Shown here: positions 1-5,539 of the stretch, one piece after another
Numbering within the stretch: position 1 is the first letter of the stretch
How the letters are laid out: each line of letters opens with the position of its first letter
Origin: Actinomycetota bacterium
GTDB taxonomy: Bacteria; Actinomycetota; Thermoleophilia; Gaiellales; Gaiellaceae
Assembly: GCA_013816275.1 (NCBI GenBank)
Contig: JACDER010000105.1
Coordinates: 1-6,026 of the forward strand
Length of the DNA: 6,026 bases
Reading direction: 5' to 3'
Made by a program: the position numbers and the translations under genes
Notes under the pieces: model-generated
Database searches by the model: none
Told to the model about the DNA's origin: nothing
The model's input: only the letters and a program-made list of their open reading frames with translations

Positions 1-47
1 GGACTCATAATCCGTTGGTCGGAGGTTCGAATCCTCCCGGGCCCACC
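1..47 (+). tRNA. tRNA with CAU anticodon (Met elongator or Ile2), 5' end cut by window
   Basis: The window opens inside the anticodon stem. The anticodon loop reads CTCATAA with CAT at positions 6-8, and 3' anticodon stem bases follow at 11-15. The T arm is clear: GGAGG (21-25), loop TTCGAAT (26-32), CCTCC (33-37), a perfect 5-bp stem. The 3' acceptor strand is CGGGCCC (38-44) with discriminator A at 45. The terminal CCA is not fully encoded: the genome reads CC then T at 46-48, so the last A would be added after transcription. A CAU anticodon is used by elongator tRNA-Met and by tRNA-Ile2, whose C is modified to lysidine. The missing 5' half prevents a choice; the loop and GGGCCC-type acceptor favour elongator Met slightly. 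Initiator tRNA is less likely, because the bases visible next to the loop lack the three consecutive G-C pairs. Confidence 0.93.
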
Positions 48-79
48 TCGCTTCCCTGACCGCCGCCGAGCACCCTCCA

Positions 80-117
80 GCCGGCGAGCCGTGTGTCCTA
101 AACACTGCCCCGCCGGC
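80..117. repeat. Inverted repeat between tRNA and permease operon, possible terminator
   Basis: GCCGGCG (80-86) pairs with CGCCGGC (111-117), a perfect 7-bp stem. Nested inside, GTGT (91-94) can pair with ACAC (102-105). It lies between the plus-strand tRNA and the end of the converging ABC operon, where a shared bidirectional terminator would be expected. No T-run follows on either strand, so intrinsic termination is not demonstrated. Confidence 0.35.
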
Positions 118-158
118 CTCCGGGCACTCAGCGACGCGTCAGGAAACCGAGGAGCGCC

Positions 159-181
159 GGTTCGATTCCCCGCCTCCACCA
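159..181 (+). other. tmRNA/tRNA 3'-end-like fragment
   Basis: Positions 159-168 read GGTTCGATTC, the conserved T-loop core, followed by CCCGC and then CTCCACCA ending at 181. This resembles the 3' end of many bacterial tmRNA genes (GGGTTCGATTCCCG, then GCTCCACCA with encoded CCA). The T stem does not pair well: GCCGG before the loop faces CCCCG after it. The spacing to CCA is also about two bases short of a normal acceptor stem. No matching 5' half is visible in the 110 bases upstream. It is best read as a fragment or chance match, not a working gene. Such fragments are often left where an integrase-borne island inserted at a tRNA or tmRNA 3' end. Confidence 0.3.
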
Positions 182-182
182 C

Positions 183-866
183 CTAGACGAGGCGTCGCTC
201 GAGGAACGCTGCCAGCCGCGTGAGCGGGAACGAGATCAGGAAGAACGCAACGAGCACGCCGCCGTAGATCGCGAGCGAATGATCTTGGCCGGTGCCAATC
301 GGAGGCGGGGAGAGCAATGTCTCGATTTCCTGGCGACCGGTCGTCAGCATCTCACCGACGCCGATGAGCGCAGCGAGCGTCGTGTTCTGGATCACGTTCA
401 CGAGCAAGCTGACGAGCGGCGGCAGGAGACGACGCAGCGCTTGCGGGACGATCACGAACGTGTGCCGTCCGACCCAGCCGAAGCCGAGCGCCGCCGCCGC
501 TTCGTGCTGCTCGCGCGCGATGGACTCGACGGCGCCGCGGGTGGCCTCGGCGATCTGTGCGCTTCCCCAGAGGCTGAGCGCGACGGCGGCCGCCAGCCAC
601 GCCTCGATCTCGACGTGGAGCGCGGGCAGGGCGTAGTAGACGAGGAAGATCGTCACGATTAGCGGAAGGCCGCGCCAGACCTCGATATAGAGCCGGATCA
701 GTGAGCGGAGCGGCCACCATCGGATCGTGAGGAGCGTGCCGAGCAGGATGCCGACGACACCGCTCGTGACGACGGCGACGCCGGCGATCTCCCCGGTCAG
801 CTTCAGGCCCTCCTCGACCATGTAACGGGCGACGGGCTCGACCCAATAGGGCAGGAACGCGAGCAT
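183..866 (-). CDS. Amino acid ABC transporter permease (second permease of the operon)
   Basis: This is a 227-residue inner-membrane permease of the polar amino acid (HAAT/HisMQ) family, type BPD_transp_1, at the usual family length. It pairs with the upstream permease to form the channel through which the amino acid passes. Hydrophobic segments lie at roughly residues 24-48, 57-81, 88-106, 150-172 and 198-220. RGLP at 65-68 is the family RNTP/RGTP motif. The cytoplasmic EAA loop, which docks on the ATPase, spans about 110-145 and includes EAAAALGFG (122-130) and P141. The chosen ATG overlaps the preceding stop as TGATG and has GGAGGGGAGG upstream, 5 bases from the ATG. The open frame continues upstream but that part lies over the other permease and is not used. 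It is the last gene of the operon. The substrate cannot be read from sequence. Confidence 0.93.
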   Translation of the reverse strand: MLAFLPYWVEPVARYMVEEGLKLTGEIAGVAVVTSGVVGILLGTLLTIRWWPLRSLIRLYIEVWRGLPLIVTIFLVYYALPALHVEIEAWLAAAVALSLWGSAQIAEATRGAVESIAREQHEAAAALGFGWVGRHTFVIVPQALRRLLPPLVSLLVNVIQNTTLAALIGVGEMLTTGRQEIETLLSPPPIGTGQDHSLAIYGGVLVAFFLISFPLTRLAAFLERRLV

Positions 867-1552
867 CAGCGCCTCCCCTCCGGAAGGGCGAGCCGCGACT
901 CGAGCAGCCGGATGGATGCCGACAGGGTCCAGACGATCACGAGATAGACGATTCCGATCGCGACGAAGACCGTGTAGGTGCGCAGGCTCGTCTCGATGAT
1001 TCCGTAGGAGACCTGCGTCAGCTCGGCGAACCCGACCGCCGGCCCGGCGATCGCGGTGTTCTTGAGCACGGCGATGTACGTGTTGATCGACGGGGGAATC
1101 GCAATCCGGCCGCCGATCGGAAACACGACGTGCCTGAACGTCGCGATCCGACCGAAGCCGAGGGCGAAACCCGCTTCGCGGTAGCGCTGCGGGACAGCCT
1201 CGAACCCAGCGCGGAAGTTCTCGATATTGAACGCGCCGCCCCAGATCATCACGCCCAAGCAGGCTGCGGTGAACTCGTCGAATCTGACGCCGATCCAGGG
1301 CACCTGCGGAAAGGCGAAATAGATGAAGAACACCTGGACGAGGATGGGCGTGTTGCGTATGACCTCGACGTAGACGGCCGCGAGCTGGCTGATCACCGGA
1401 ATGCGGTACGCGCGGGCAGCGCCGAGGACGACGCCGATAACGCATGCCCCTGCGATCGCGATTGCCGAGATCTCGAGCGTACGGACGAGCGCGTGCAGCA
1501 GCACGCTGTGATTCGCCCAGATCAACGACCAACCGGAAGCTGCGAGCATCAT
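866..1552 (-). CDS. Amino acid ABC transporter permease (first permease of the operon)
   Basis: This 228-residue protein is the first of two related but different permeases of a HisMQ/GlnP-type importer. It starts with a periplasmic segment, then LLHALVRTLEISA (18-30), the usual entry to the first helix of this family. EVIRNTPILVQ (63-73) is the conserved motif after helix two. The EAA loop is at about 113-146, with EAGFALGFG (126-134) and P145 for contact with the ATPase. Further hydrophobic segments lie at about 28-46, 71-88, 96-110 and 193-212. Two ATG codons are adjacent (1552 and 1549). No Shine-Dalgarno sequence precedes them: the 11 bases between the ATG and a strong hairpin are pyrimidine-rich. 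Translation may therefore depend on re-initiation or on an unusual start. The stop overlaps the next start. Confidence 0.93.
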   Translation of the reverse strand: MMLAASGWSLIWANHSVLLHALVRTLEISAIAIAGACVIGVVLGAARAYRIPVISQLAAVYVEVIRNTPILVQVFFIYFAFPQVPWIGVRFDEFTAACLGVMIWGGAFNIENFRAGFEAVPQRYREAGFALGFGRIATFRHVVFPIGGRIAIPPSINTYIAVLKNTAIAGPAVGFAELTQVSYGIIETSLRTYTVFVAIGIVYLVIVWTLSASIRLLESRLALPEGRR

Positions 1553-1563
1553 CGGAGAAGGCT

Positions 1564-1592
1564 GGAGCGGCCGCGACGAGCGCGGCCGCTCC
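1564..1592 (-). promoter_or_regulatory. Perfect 12-bp intercistronic hairpin between binding protein and permeases
   Basis: GGAGCGGCCGCG (1564-1575) and CGCGGCCGCTCC (1581-1592) are perfectly complementary around the 5-base loop ACGAG. On the minus-strand transcript it starts 10 bases after the binding-protein stop codon and ends 11 bases before the permease start codon. There is no U-run, so it is not a standard terminator. In many binding-protein operons a hairpin here stabilises the upstream message or partly blocks the downstream one, so that more binding protein than permease is made. That role is inferred. Confidence 0.7.
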
Positions 1593-1602
1593 TAGCGGGT
1601 TT

Positions 1603-2517
1603 CTACGGGCAGGCCAGCTCCAGCTCTTCGGTCGCCGGGTACTTGAGCGTGCGCTTCGGTCCCGGCACGTTGTCCTTGAACGCGTCGAACAGCGTCGGGT
1701 TGACGTTCCGCTTGAGGATTTTCAGGAACTCGTTCTTCTTCTTCAGGATCGCGAGCCTCGAGTCGACCCATTTCTTCATCGCCGTGTTCCCCTTGGCGAT
1801 CCCGATCCCCCACGGGAGCTTCAGGAACTTGTCGGGTGTCAGCCTCAGCGATGGATCGGAGGTCGCGACGCCGAGCAGGAACGAGTCGTCGAACATCTCC
1901 GCGTCGGCACGGCCCTCCTTCAACGCGGCGAGTGCGAGCGACGGCGACTGGAACAGCAGCGACTTCGTGTCCTTGAAGCACTTCGTGATCCAGCGGTCGT
2001 AGATCGAGCCGCCCGTAGTCGTGATCGTCTTGCCCGCGAGGTTCGAGACCCGCAGGCTCGACCCGTTGGGCACGAGCAGGCGGCCGGTCGCGACGTAGTA
2101 CGGCGTCGAGAAGTCGACCGTCTGCTCCCGCAGGTGCGTGTACGTCATCGTCGCGAGGATCAGGTCGATCTTCCCGCTCGTCAGCGCCGGGATCCGCGTC
2201 GCGGTCGTCACGCACTCGAAGCTGACCCGGCTCCGGTTCCCGAACGCGAACTGGGCGAACCAGCGGGCGATCTCCACGTCGTACCCCGCGTTCTGGCCTT
2301 TCAGGTCGATGTAGCCGAACGGCGGCGTGTCGCACTTGACGCCGACCGTCCACTTCTTCTTCTCCTTGATCTCCTTCGGCAGCGGCGGCAGCTTCTTCTT
2401 CGCCGTCGCCTGGACCGCGGACGAGCCGGTGCCGCCCGCCGGAGCAGCCAGGCTCCATGCTGCGAGCGCCCCGGCAACGCACGCGACGAGGACCGTCGCG
2501 AGTGCTGTACGTCTCAT
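1603..2517 (-). CDS. Amino acid ABC transporter substrate-binding protein, family 3
   Basis: This 304-residue exported protein belongs to the family 3 solute-binding proteins (SBP_bac_3, GlnH/HisJ type). It captures an amino acid outside the membrane and delivers it to the two permeases. Residues 1-27 form a signal peptide with MRR and a hydrophobic core ending near APA. LVAC at 10-13 resembles a lipobox but sits very early, with hydrophobic residues continuing after it, so lipid anchoring is uncertain. A Lys-rich linker (about 40-55) precedes the domain. [14 protein letters not shown] (56-69) opens lobe one and [10 protein letters not shown] (78-87) is close to the family signature. R130 in [15 protein letters not shown] should bind the ligand carboxylate, and D210/D211 the amino group. 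GAGGGAGGGG lies 6 bases before the ATG, which overlaps the ATPase stop as ATGA. Four cysteines (62, 102, 180, 303) remain in the mature part. Confidence 0.94.
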   Translation of the reverse strand: MRRTALATVLVACVAGALAAWSLAAPAGGTGSSAVQATAKKKLPPLPKEIKEKKKWTVGVKCDTPPFGYIDLKGQNAGYDVEIARWFAQFAFGNRSRVSFECVTTATRIPALTSGKIDLILATMTYTHLREQTVDFSTPYYVATGRLLVPNGSSLRVSNLAGKTITTTGGSIYDRWITKCFKDTKSLLFQSPSLALAALKEGRADAEMFDDSFLLGVATSDPSLRLTPDKFLKLPWGIGIAKGNTAMKKWVDSRLAILKKKNEFLKILKRNVNPTLFDAFKDNVPGPKRTLKYPATEELELACP

Positions 2518-3335
2518 TCAAACCCCTCCCTCTCTTCGATGGCCTCGGTGATGGTCAGGTCTTCGAGCGAATGCGCCATTTGCAGGCTGCGCCGGAGGAA
2601 ACGCCGCGTTCGCTCCTCTTTCGGCCGGTCGAGCACGTCCGCAGGCGCGCCCTGTTCGACAAGCCGGCCTTCGTCCATGAACAGAACACGATCGCCGACC
2701 TCGCGCGCAAATTGCATCTCATGGGTCACGACGAGCATCGTCATCCCGGCCAGCGCGAGGTCGCGCATCACGATCAGCACCTCGCCGACGAGCTCGGGGT
2801 CGAGTGCCGACGTGACCTCGTCGAACAGCATCACGTGCGGCTCCATCATCAATGCGCGCGCGATCGCGACGCGTTGCTGCTGGCCGCCCGAGAGCTGTTG
2901 CGGATATTGGTGTGCCTTCTCCGCCACGCCCACGCGCGCGAGCAACTCCAGGGCGCGGCGTTCCGCTTCTGCGCGCGGCATCCGCTTGATCCGGCGGGCG
3001 GCCAGCGTCACGTTGTCGATCGCCCTCAGGTGCGGGAAGAGGTTGAACTGCTGGAAGACGATCCCGATCTGCTGGCGAACCCCGGAGACGTCCACACCCT
3101 TGCGGGTAATCTCCTCACCCTCAAGCCAGATTCGCCCTGAGTCGAGCGGCTCGAGCAGGTTGATGCAGCGTAGGAGGGTGCTCTTTCCGCTCCCGCTCGG
3201 CCCGATGATCACCAGGGTCTCGCGCCCGTGCACGACGAGGTCGATGCCGTCGAGAACCAGGTTGTCCCCGAAGCTCTTCCGGATGCCCTCAGCGCGAATG
3301 ACGACCGCGTCGCGCGAGTCGGGGGCCGGAAGCAT
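2514..3335 (-). CDS. Polar amino acid ABC transporter ATP-binding protein
   Basis: This cytoplasmic ATPase (273 residues) drives the importer and is first in the operon. All catalytic motifs are intact: Walker [10 protein letters not shown] (45-53), Q-loop Q95 in [10 protein letters not shown], signature LSGGQ (148-152), Walker B VMLFDE (168-173) with catalytic E173, D-loop SALD (176-179) and switch H205 in VVTHEM. It matches the GlnQ/HisP family, which is usually about 240-260 residues; the small excess is a C-terminal tail after about 250. The open frame extends about 100 codons upstream, but that part is low-quality sequence covering a promoter and the divergent gene, so I start at the ATG at 3335, twelve residues before [14 protein letters not shown] directly abuts this ATG, and a better AGGAGG lies 17 bases upstream, an odd spacing. 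Substrate is unknown. Confidence 0.93.
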   Translation of the reverse strand: MLPAPDSRDAVVIRAEGIRKSFGDNLVLDGIDLVVHGRETLVIIGPSGSGKSTLLRCINLLEPLDSGRIWLEGEEITRKGVDVSGVRQQIGIVFQQFNLFPHLRAIDNVTLAARRIKRMPRAEAERRALELLARVGVAEKAHQYPQQLSGGQQQRVAIARALMMEPHVMLFDEVTSALDPELVGEVLIVMRDLALAGMTMLVVTHEMQFAREVGDRVLFMDEGRLVEQGAPADVLDRPKEERTRRFLRRSLQMAHSLEDLTITEAIEEREGFE

Positions 3336-3352
3336 CTCCGCGATCCGAGCAA

Positions 3353-3358
3353 CCTCCT
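3353..3358 (-). promoter_or_regulatory. AGGAGG Shine-Dalgarno sequence with unusual spacing
   Basis: A perfect AGGAGG on the minus strand lies between the predicted transcription start and the ATPase ATG. Its distance to that ATG is 17 bases, against the usual 5-9. No in-frame ATG, GTG or TTG sits at the expected distance; an in-frame ATC codon (3344-3342) is 8 bases from it. Either the ATG is used with a long spacer, or a rare start codon adds three residues. Confidence 0.5.
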
Positions 3359-3381
3359 CTCCGGTGGAGCTCACGGCCTGG

Positions 3382-3410
3382 ATCAAACGACACGCGGCTG
3401 CGGAAGTCAA
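3382..3410 (-). promoter_or_regulatory. Sigma70-type promoter of the amino acid importer operon
   Basis: On the minus strand, TTGACT (3410-3405) is followed after exactly 17 bases by TTTGAT (3387-3382). The -35 box matches the consensus at 5 of 6 bases and the -10 box at 4 of 6. Transcription would start near 3375, giving a leader of about 40 bases before the ATPase ATG. This supports the short start, since any start further upstream would lie outside the transcript. No operator palindrome is evident beside it. Confidence 0.6.
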
Positions 3411-3451
3411 GAAATCGTGAAGGCGCCCCGGAGGGAAGGTCGTCCGTCGCG

Positions 3452-3457
3452 TATGAT
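3452..3457 (+). promoter_or_regulatory. Possible -10 box for the RNA methyltransferase gene
   Basis: TATGAT matches the -10 consensus at 5 of 6 bases on the plus strand. No recognisable -35 box lies 16-18 bases upstream (the region reads CCGGAGG). If used, the leader would be about 137 bases and would include the hairpin at 3498-3522. A single hexamer is weak evidence. Confidence 0.25.
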
Positions 3458-3497
3458 CGCCGCCAGTCGTGCACAGATAGCACACGTCATCGGATAC

Positions 3498-3522
3498 ACG
3501 AGCCGGCTGGCCGCCGGTTCGT
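3498..3522 (+). repeat. 10-bp hairpin in the methyltransferase leader region
   Basis: ACGAGCCGGC (3498-3507) pairs with GCCGGTTCGT (3513-3522) around a 5-base loop, TGGCC, with one G-T pair as the only deviation. It lies in the divergent intergenic region, about 80 bases upstream of the methyltransferase start. It could be a leader structure or simply a GC-rich palindrome; no T-run follows. Confidence 0.35.
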
Positions 3523-3600
3523 CGGCGTGTGCGACCGCGACGACTCTCGATGCTCTCCCCCGCCTGTCGCGGGCGCTCCCTCCATGCGGGGGCAGGAGCC

Positions 3601-4425
3601 ATGGCGCGACGGATCTTCATCACCAGCAGTTCCAATCCACGACTCAAGGGCGTACGCAGCCTCCGGCGGTGCCGTCGCCGCGACGATGCATTTCTCGCCG
3701 AGGGCTATCGCCAGGTCGCGTGCGCGCTCGAGGCCGGCGTGCGGATCCGCGAGCTCTACCTCGCCGAGGCGCTCTGCCTCGGGGCGTACGAGTCGGATCT
3801 CGCACTGCGGGCCGAGCGTAACGGCGCGGCCGTGGTCGAGTTGAGCGCGACGGCGTTCCAATCCATCTCGAGTCACATCCGGCCCGATGGAATCGCGGCC
3901 GTGGTCGAACGCTGGACGACGGGTCTCGACGACCTTCGGCTCGGGCTCGATCCGCTCGTCCTGGTCGCGGAGGCTGTCGAGCGACCCGGCAATCTCGGCA
4001 CGATCGTCCGCAGCGCCTGCGGGGCAGGAGTGGATGCGCTGGTCGTCGCCGACGGCAGGACCGATCTCTTCCATCCGGAGACGGTACGAGGGTCGGTCGG
4101 CACGCTCTTCAGGCTCCAGGTCGCCGAGAGCACGACGGACGCCGCGGTGCATTGGCTGCGCGAGTCGGCGCTTCGCATCGTCGTGGCTGCGCCCGAGGCG
4201 GGCAGATCGTGCTGGGACGCCGATCTTCGCGGCGGCACGGCCGTCGTGGTCGGAAACGAGCGCTACGGCGTCAGCCCAGCGTGGCTCGGCGCAGCCGACG
4301 AGACGATCCGGATCCCGATGCCAGGCCCGGCCGACAGTCTCAACGTCGCCGTCGCGTCGGGCATCGTCCTCTTCGAGGCAGCGCGCCAGCGCGCGCATAC
4401 GGAATCCTTACAGGGTTCTTCCTAA
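3601..4425 (+). CDS. SpoU/TrmH-family RNA 2'-O-ribose methyltransferase
   Basis: This 274-residue cytoplasmic enzyme is predicted to transfer a methyl group from S-adenosylmethionine to a ribose 2'-OH in rRNA or tRNA. The three SPOUT motifs are intact: motif 1 [13 protein letters not shown] (127-139, with N131 and catalytic-type R137), motif 2 [10 protein letters not shown] (216-225, with E220), and motif 3 [17 protein letters not shown] (238-254, with N248), which form the trefoil knot and cofactor pocket. The N-terminal part, from [15 protein letters not shown] to VVERW, resembles the L30-like substrate-binding domain of 23S rRNA methyltransferases (RlmB or TsnR types). The ATG at 3601 was chosen because it directly precedes this domain and has CAGGAG two bases upstream; the frame stays open to an ATG at 3529, but the extra 24 residues look non-conserved. 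The exact target nucleotide cannot be told from sequence. It is transcribed away from the importer operon and ends before a terminator. Confidence 0.9.
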   Translation: MARRIFITSSSNPRLKGVRSLRRCRRRDDAFLAEGYRQVACALEAGVRIRELYLAEALCLGAYESDLALRAERNGAAVVELSATAFQSISSHIRPDGIAAVVERWTTGLDDLRLGLDPLVLVAEAVERPGNLGTIVRSACGAGVDALVVADGRTDLFHPETVRGSVGTLFRLQVAESTTDAAVHWLRESALRIVVAAPEAGRSCWDADLRGGTAVVVGNERYGVSPAWLGAADETIRIPMPGPADSLNVAVASGIVLFEAARQRAHTESLQGSS

Positions 4426-4457
4426 CTGCTTTCGCGGGCCAGGCGTCTTCAACATGT

Positions 4458-4506
4458 GAGAGGGCTCCGAGGACGCGGGGTCTGCACAAATCGTCCCAGC
4501 CCTCTC
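4458..4506 (+). other. Predicted structured RNA element directly upstream of a terminator
   Basis: GAGAGGGCT (4458-4466) is perfectly complementary to AGCCCTCTC (4498-4506). Inside this 9-bp stem, GGACG (4471-4475) pairs with CGTCC (4492-4496), leaving a 16-base apical loop. Six bases after the outer stem the terminator hairpin begins. Two nested helices plus a terminator fit the 3' part of a small RNA, a 3' UTR element of the methyltransferase mRNA, or an attenuator ahead of the small membrane peptide. I do not recognise a known RNA family. Confidence 0.4.
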
Positions 4507-4510
4507 GGCA

Positions 4511-4536
4511 GAAGAGCCGCCCACGCGGCTCTTTTG
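4511..4536 (+). terminator. Rho-independent terminator
   Basis: AAGAGCCGC (4513-4521) pairs with GCGGCTCTT (4526-4534) around a CCAC loop, and the outer bases extend the stem with one G-T pair and one A-T pair. The right arm runs into TTTTGCCTTTT, giving the T-rich tract expected of intrinsic termination on the plus strand. It would end transcripts coming from the methyltransferase gene, 86 bases after its stop codon. The minus-strand side has no T-run. Confidence 0.85.
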
Positions 4537-4608
4537 CCTTTTCCGGGGTCGGTTTCAGGGTTGCAATTCGGGGAACAACGATCGCACGCAAACGAAAGGG
4601 GGTCAGCG

Positions 4609-4686
4609 GTGAACATCCTCTGGATCGTCCTGATCGTCATCCTCGTGCTCGCTCTGCTCGGCTTCTTCTCGCGCGGACGCTGGTAG
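4609..4686 (+). CDS. 25-residue single-pass membrane peptide
   Basis: A GTG-started frame of 26 codons encodes MNILWIVLIVILVLALLG followed by the short polar tail FFSRGRW. Residues 3-20 are almost entirely Ile, Leu, Val and Ala and form one transmembrane helix; the Arg-rich C-terminus should face the cytoplasm by the positive-inside rule, with the N-terminus outside. AAAGGGGG lies 6 bases upstream of the GTG, a good ribosome binding site, and this is the main reason for calling it a gene. It follows an intrinsic terminator and precedes a GC-rich hairpin, so it may be its own transcript. The open frame upstream to 4456 crosses the terminator and is not used. The sequence resembles very short hydrophobic proteins, such as the start of DUF3309 proteins, but the likeness may be only compositional. 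Function is unknown. Confidence 0.6.
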   Translation: MNILWIVLIVILVLALLGFFSRGRW

Positions 4687-4709
4687 GACCCGCGCACGTC
4701 TCGAATAGG

Positions 4710-4732
4710 CCGCCCGGCCCATTGCCGGGCGG
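4710..4732. repeat. GC-rich 9-bp hairpin after the small membrane peptide
   Basis: CCGCCCGGC (4710-4718) pairs perfectly with GCCGGGCGG (4724-4732) around the loop CCATT, 24 bases after the small peptide's stop codon. No T-run follows (TCGCATG), so it may be a pause site, a Rho-assisted terminator or an mRNA-stabilising end. Confidence 0.5.
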
Positions 4733-4756
4733 TCGCATGTCCGCGAAGCTGTCCGG

Positions 4757-5530
4757 ATGCGGCAAGCTCTTGAGCATGCGGACGCTTCGCCCGTCCTTCC
4801 GCGCCTCGGTGGGATGGCCCGTCCTGACGGGGTCGTGATCGTCAGCGAGCGTCACTGGGCGTTCGCGGGAGTGGACGGGTCCCTGGTCGAGGGTCGGATG
4901 CCGGTCCTGCCCGGCCTCGTCCGCCGGGTTCCGCTTCTGCGCGGCCTGGCTCGGCTGGTCCTCGCCTTCGCTCCGGTCATGCGCCGGGGAGGAGCAACCC
5001 GGCCGTTCGAGCGGGTCGGTCTCCTGGCGGCCGTCGTGCTTCCGTTCGGGCTCGTGCTCGTCTCGGAGCGGATCGCGCTCGCCACCGGGTTCGCGCTCAC
5101 CGCAATCCTCGTCTGGATGCTTTTCCGCGGCCGCACGCTCGCACTGCATGGCGCCGAGCACCGGGCGATCGCAGCGGCCGAGGAGCACCGCCTGGCGGCG
5201 ACCTGGGAAGGATCGAACCGCCCGTCGCGCTTCTCGCTGCGCTGTGGCACCAACTTCGCCGCGCTCGCGGCGCCGGTCACCTTCGCCGCAGACCAGGTCT
5301 GGCCCCTCTCCGTCGCCCTCTGGACGCCGGTCGCTGTGACCATGCTCTCGCTGGCCCTGACGATGGAGCTCTGGCAGCTCGTGCAGGGGTCGAGCTCACG
5401 ATTCGCCCGAGCGTTCCTCCTCCCGGGACTCGCTCTGCAGCGGCTGACCACACGTGAGCCCTCACTGGACGAGACGCGTGTTGCGCTCCGTGCGGTCGAC
5501 TCCGTCTTGCGCCGCTCGCTTCAAAGCTAG
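4757..5530 (+). CDS. DUF1385 family membrane protein (YqhQ-like)
   Basis: This 257-residue protein matches DUF1385 (COG3872), annotated in databases as a predicted metal-dependent enzyme but without an established reaction. Landmarks in order: GGMARPDGVV (18-27) and RHWAFA (32-37), aligning with the family start GGQAVIEGVMMRGP-RHWA; PLLRGLARL (59-67); hydrophobic segments at about 87-103 and 107-123; HGAEH (131-135), the most conserved family motif; RCGTNF (162-167); another hydrophobic stretch at about 183-203; and PGLALQRLTTREP (223-235). The usual HPRCGT reads SLRCGT here, so the family histidine before this motif is absent. The relatives are typically somewhat longer, with a larger membrane region. 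The ATG at 4757 is the only in-frame start that keeps the conserved GG, though no ribosome binding site is seen. The pdxS start follows 9 bases after the stop. Confidence 0.85.
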   Translation: MRQALEHADASPVLPRLGGMARPDGVVIVSERHWAFAGVDGSLVEGRMPVLPGLVRRVPLLRGLARLVLAFAPVMRRGGATRPFERVGLLAAVVLPFGLVLVSERIALATGFALTAILVWMLFRGRTLALHGAEHRAIAAAEEHRLAATWEGSNRPSRFSLRCGTNFAALAAPVTFAADQVWPLSVALWTPVAVTMLSLALTMELWQLVQGSSSRFARAFLLPGLALQRLTTREPSLDETRVALRAVDSVLRRSLQS

Positions 5531-5533
5531 AAT
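5528..5533 (+). promoter_or_regulatory. -10 box for a probable leaderless pdxS transcript
   Basis: TAGAAT matches the -10 consensus at 5 of 6 bases and is followed by exactly six bases before the pdxS ATG. A start point seven bases after the box would be the A of that ATG, giving an mRNA with no 5' leader. This agrees with the lack of a good ribosome binding site. The first three bases of the box are the stop codon of the DUF1385 gene. The -35 region is poor (TTGCGC at 5507-5512, only 15 bases away). Confidence 0.5.
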
Positions 5534-5539
5534 CGAGAC

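Noticed and set aside
183..1532. A single 449-residue minus-strand frame suggesting a fused permease
   Set aside because: Only its last 227 residues are permease. The first part lies over the other permease in a different frame and has no family features. The two permeases are separate, overlapping genes.
1444..3420. Long plus-strand open frame of 658 codons across the importer operon
   Set aside because: It is antisense to the binding-protein and ATPase genes, both of which carry clear family motifs. Its product is Arg/Ser-rich low-complexity sequence with no domain, as expected of a shadow frame in high-GC DNA.
3469..3483. GTGC/GCAC palindrome as an operator between the divergent genes
   Set aside because: Only 4 bp per arm around a 7-base loop, too short to separate from chance, and not placed over the mapped promoter.
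3529..3600. Earlier start for the methyltransferase, adding 24 residues
   Set aside because: No ribosome binding site is seen before it and the extra residues look non-conserved. The ATG at 3601 has CAGGAG upstream and directly precedes the substrate-binding domain.
3336..3647. N-terminal extension of the ATPase by 104 residues
   Set aside because: The extension crosses the promoter and reaches into the divergent methyltransferase gene. It has no ABC-family similarity, and the predicted transcription start lies inside it.
3487..4398. 303-codon minus-strand frame opposite the methyltransferase
   Set aside because: It is antisense to intact SPOUT motifs and has an Arg/Asp/Glu-rich composition without any recognisable domain.
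4561..4589. TTGCAA as a -35 box for the small membrane peptide
   Set aside because: The bases 16-18 positions downstream (around 4584-4589, GCACGC) do not resemble a -10 box.
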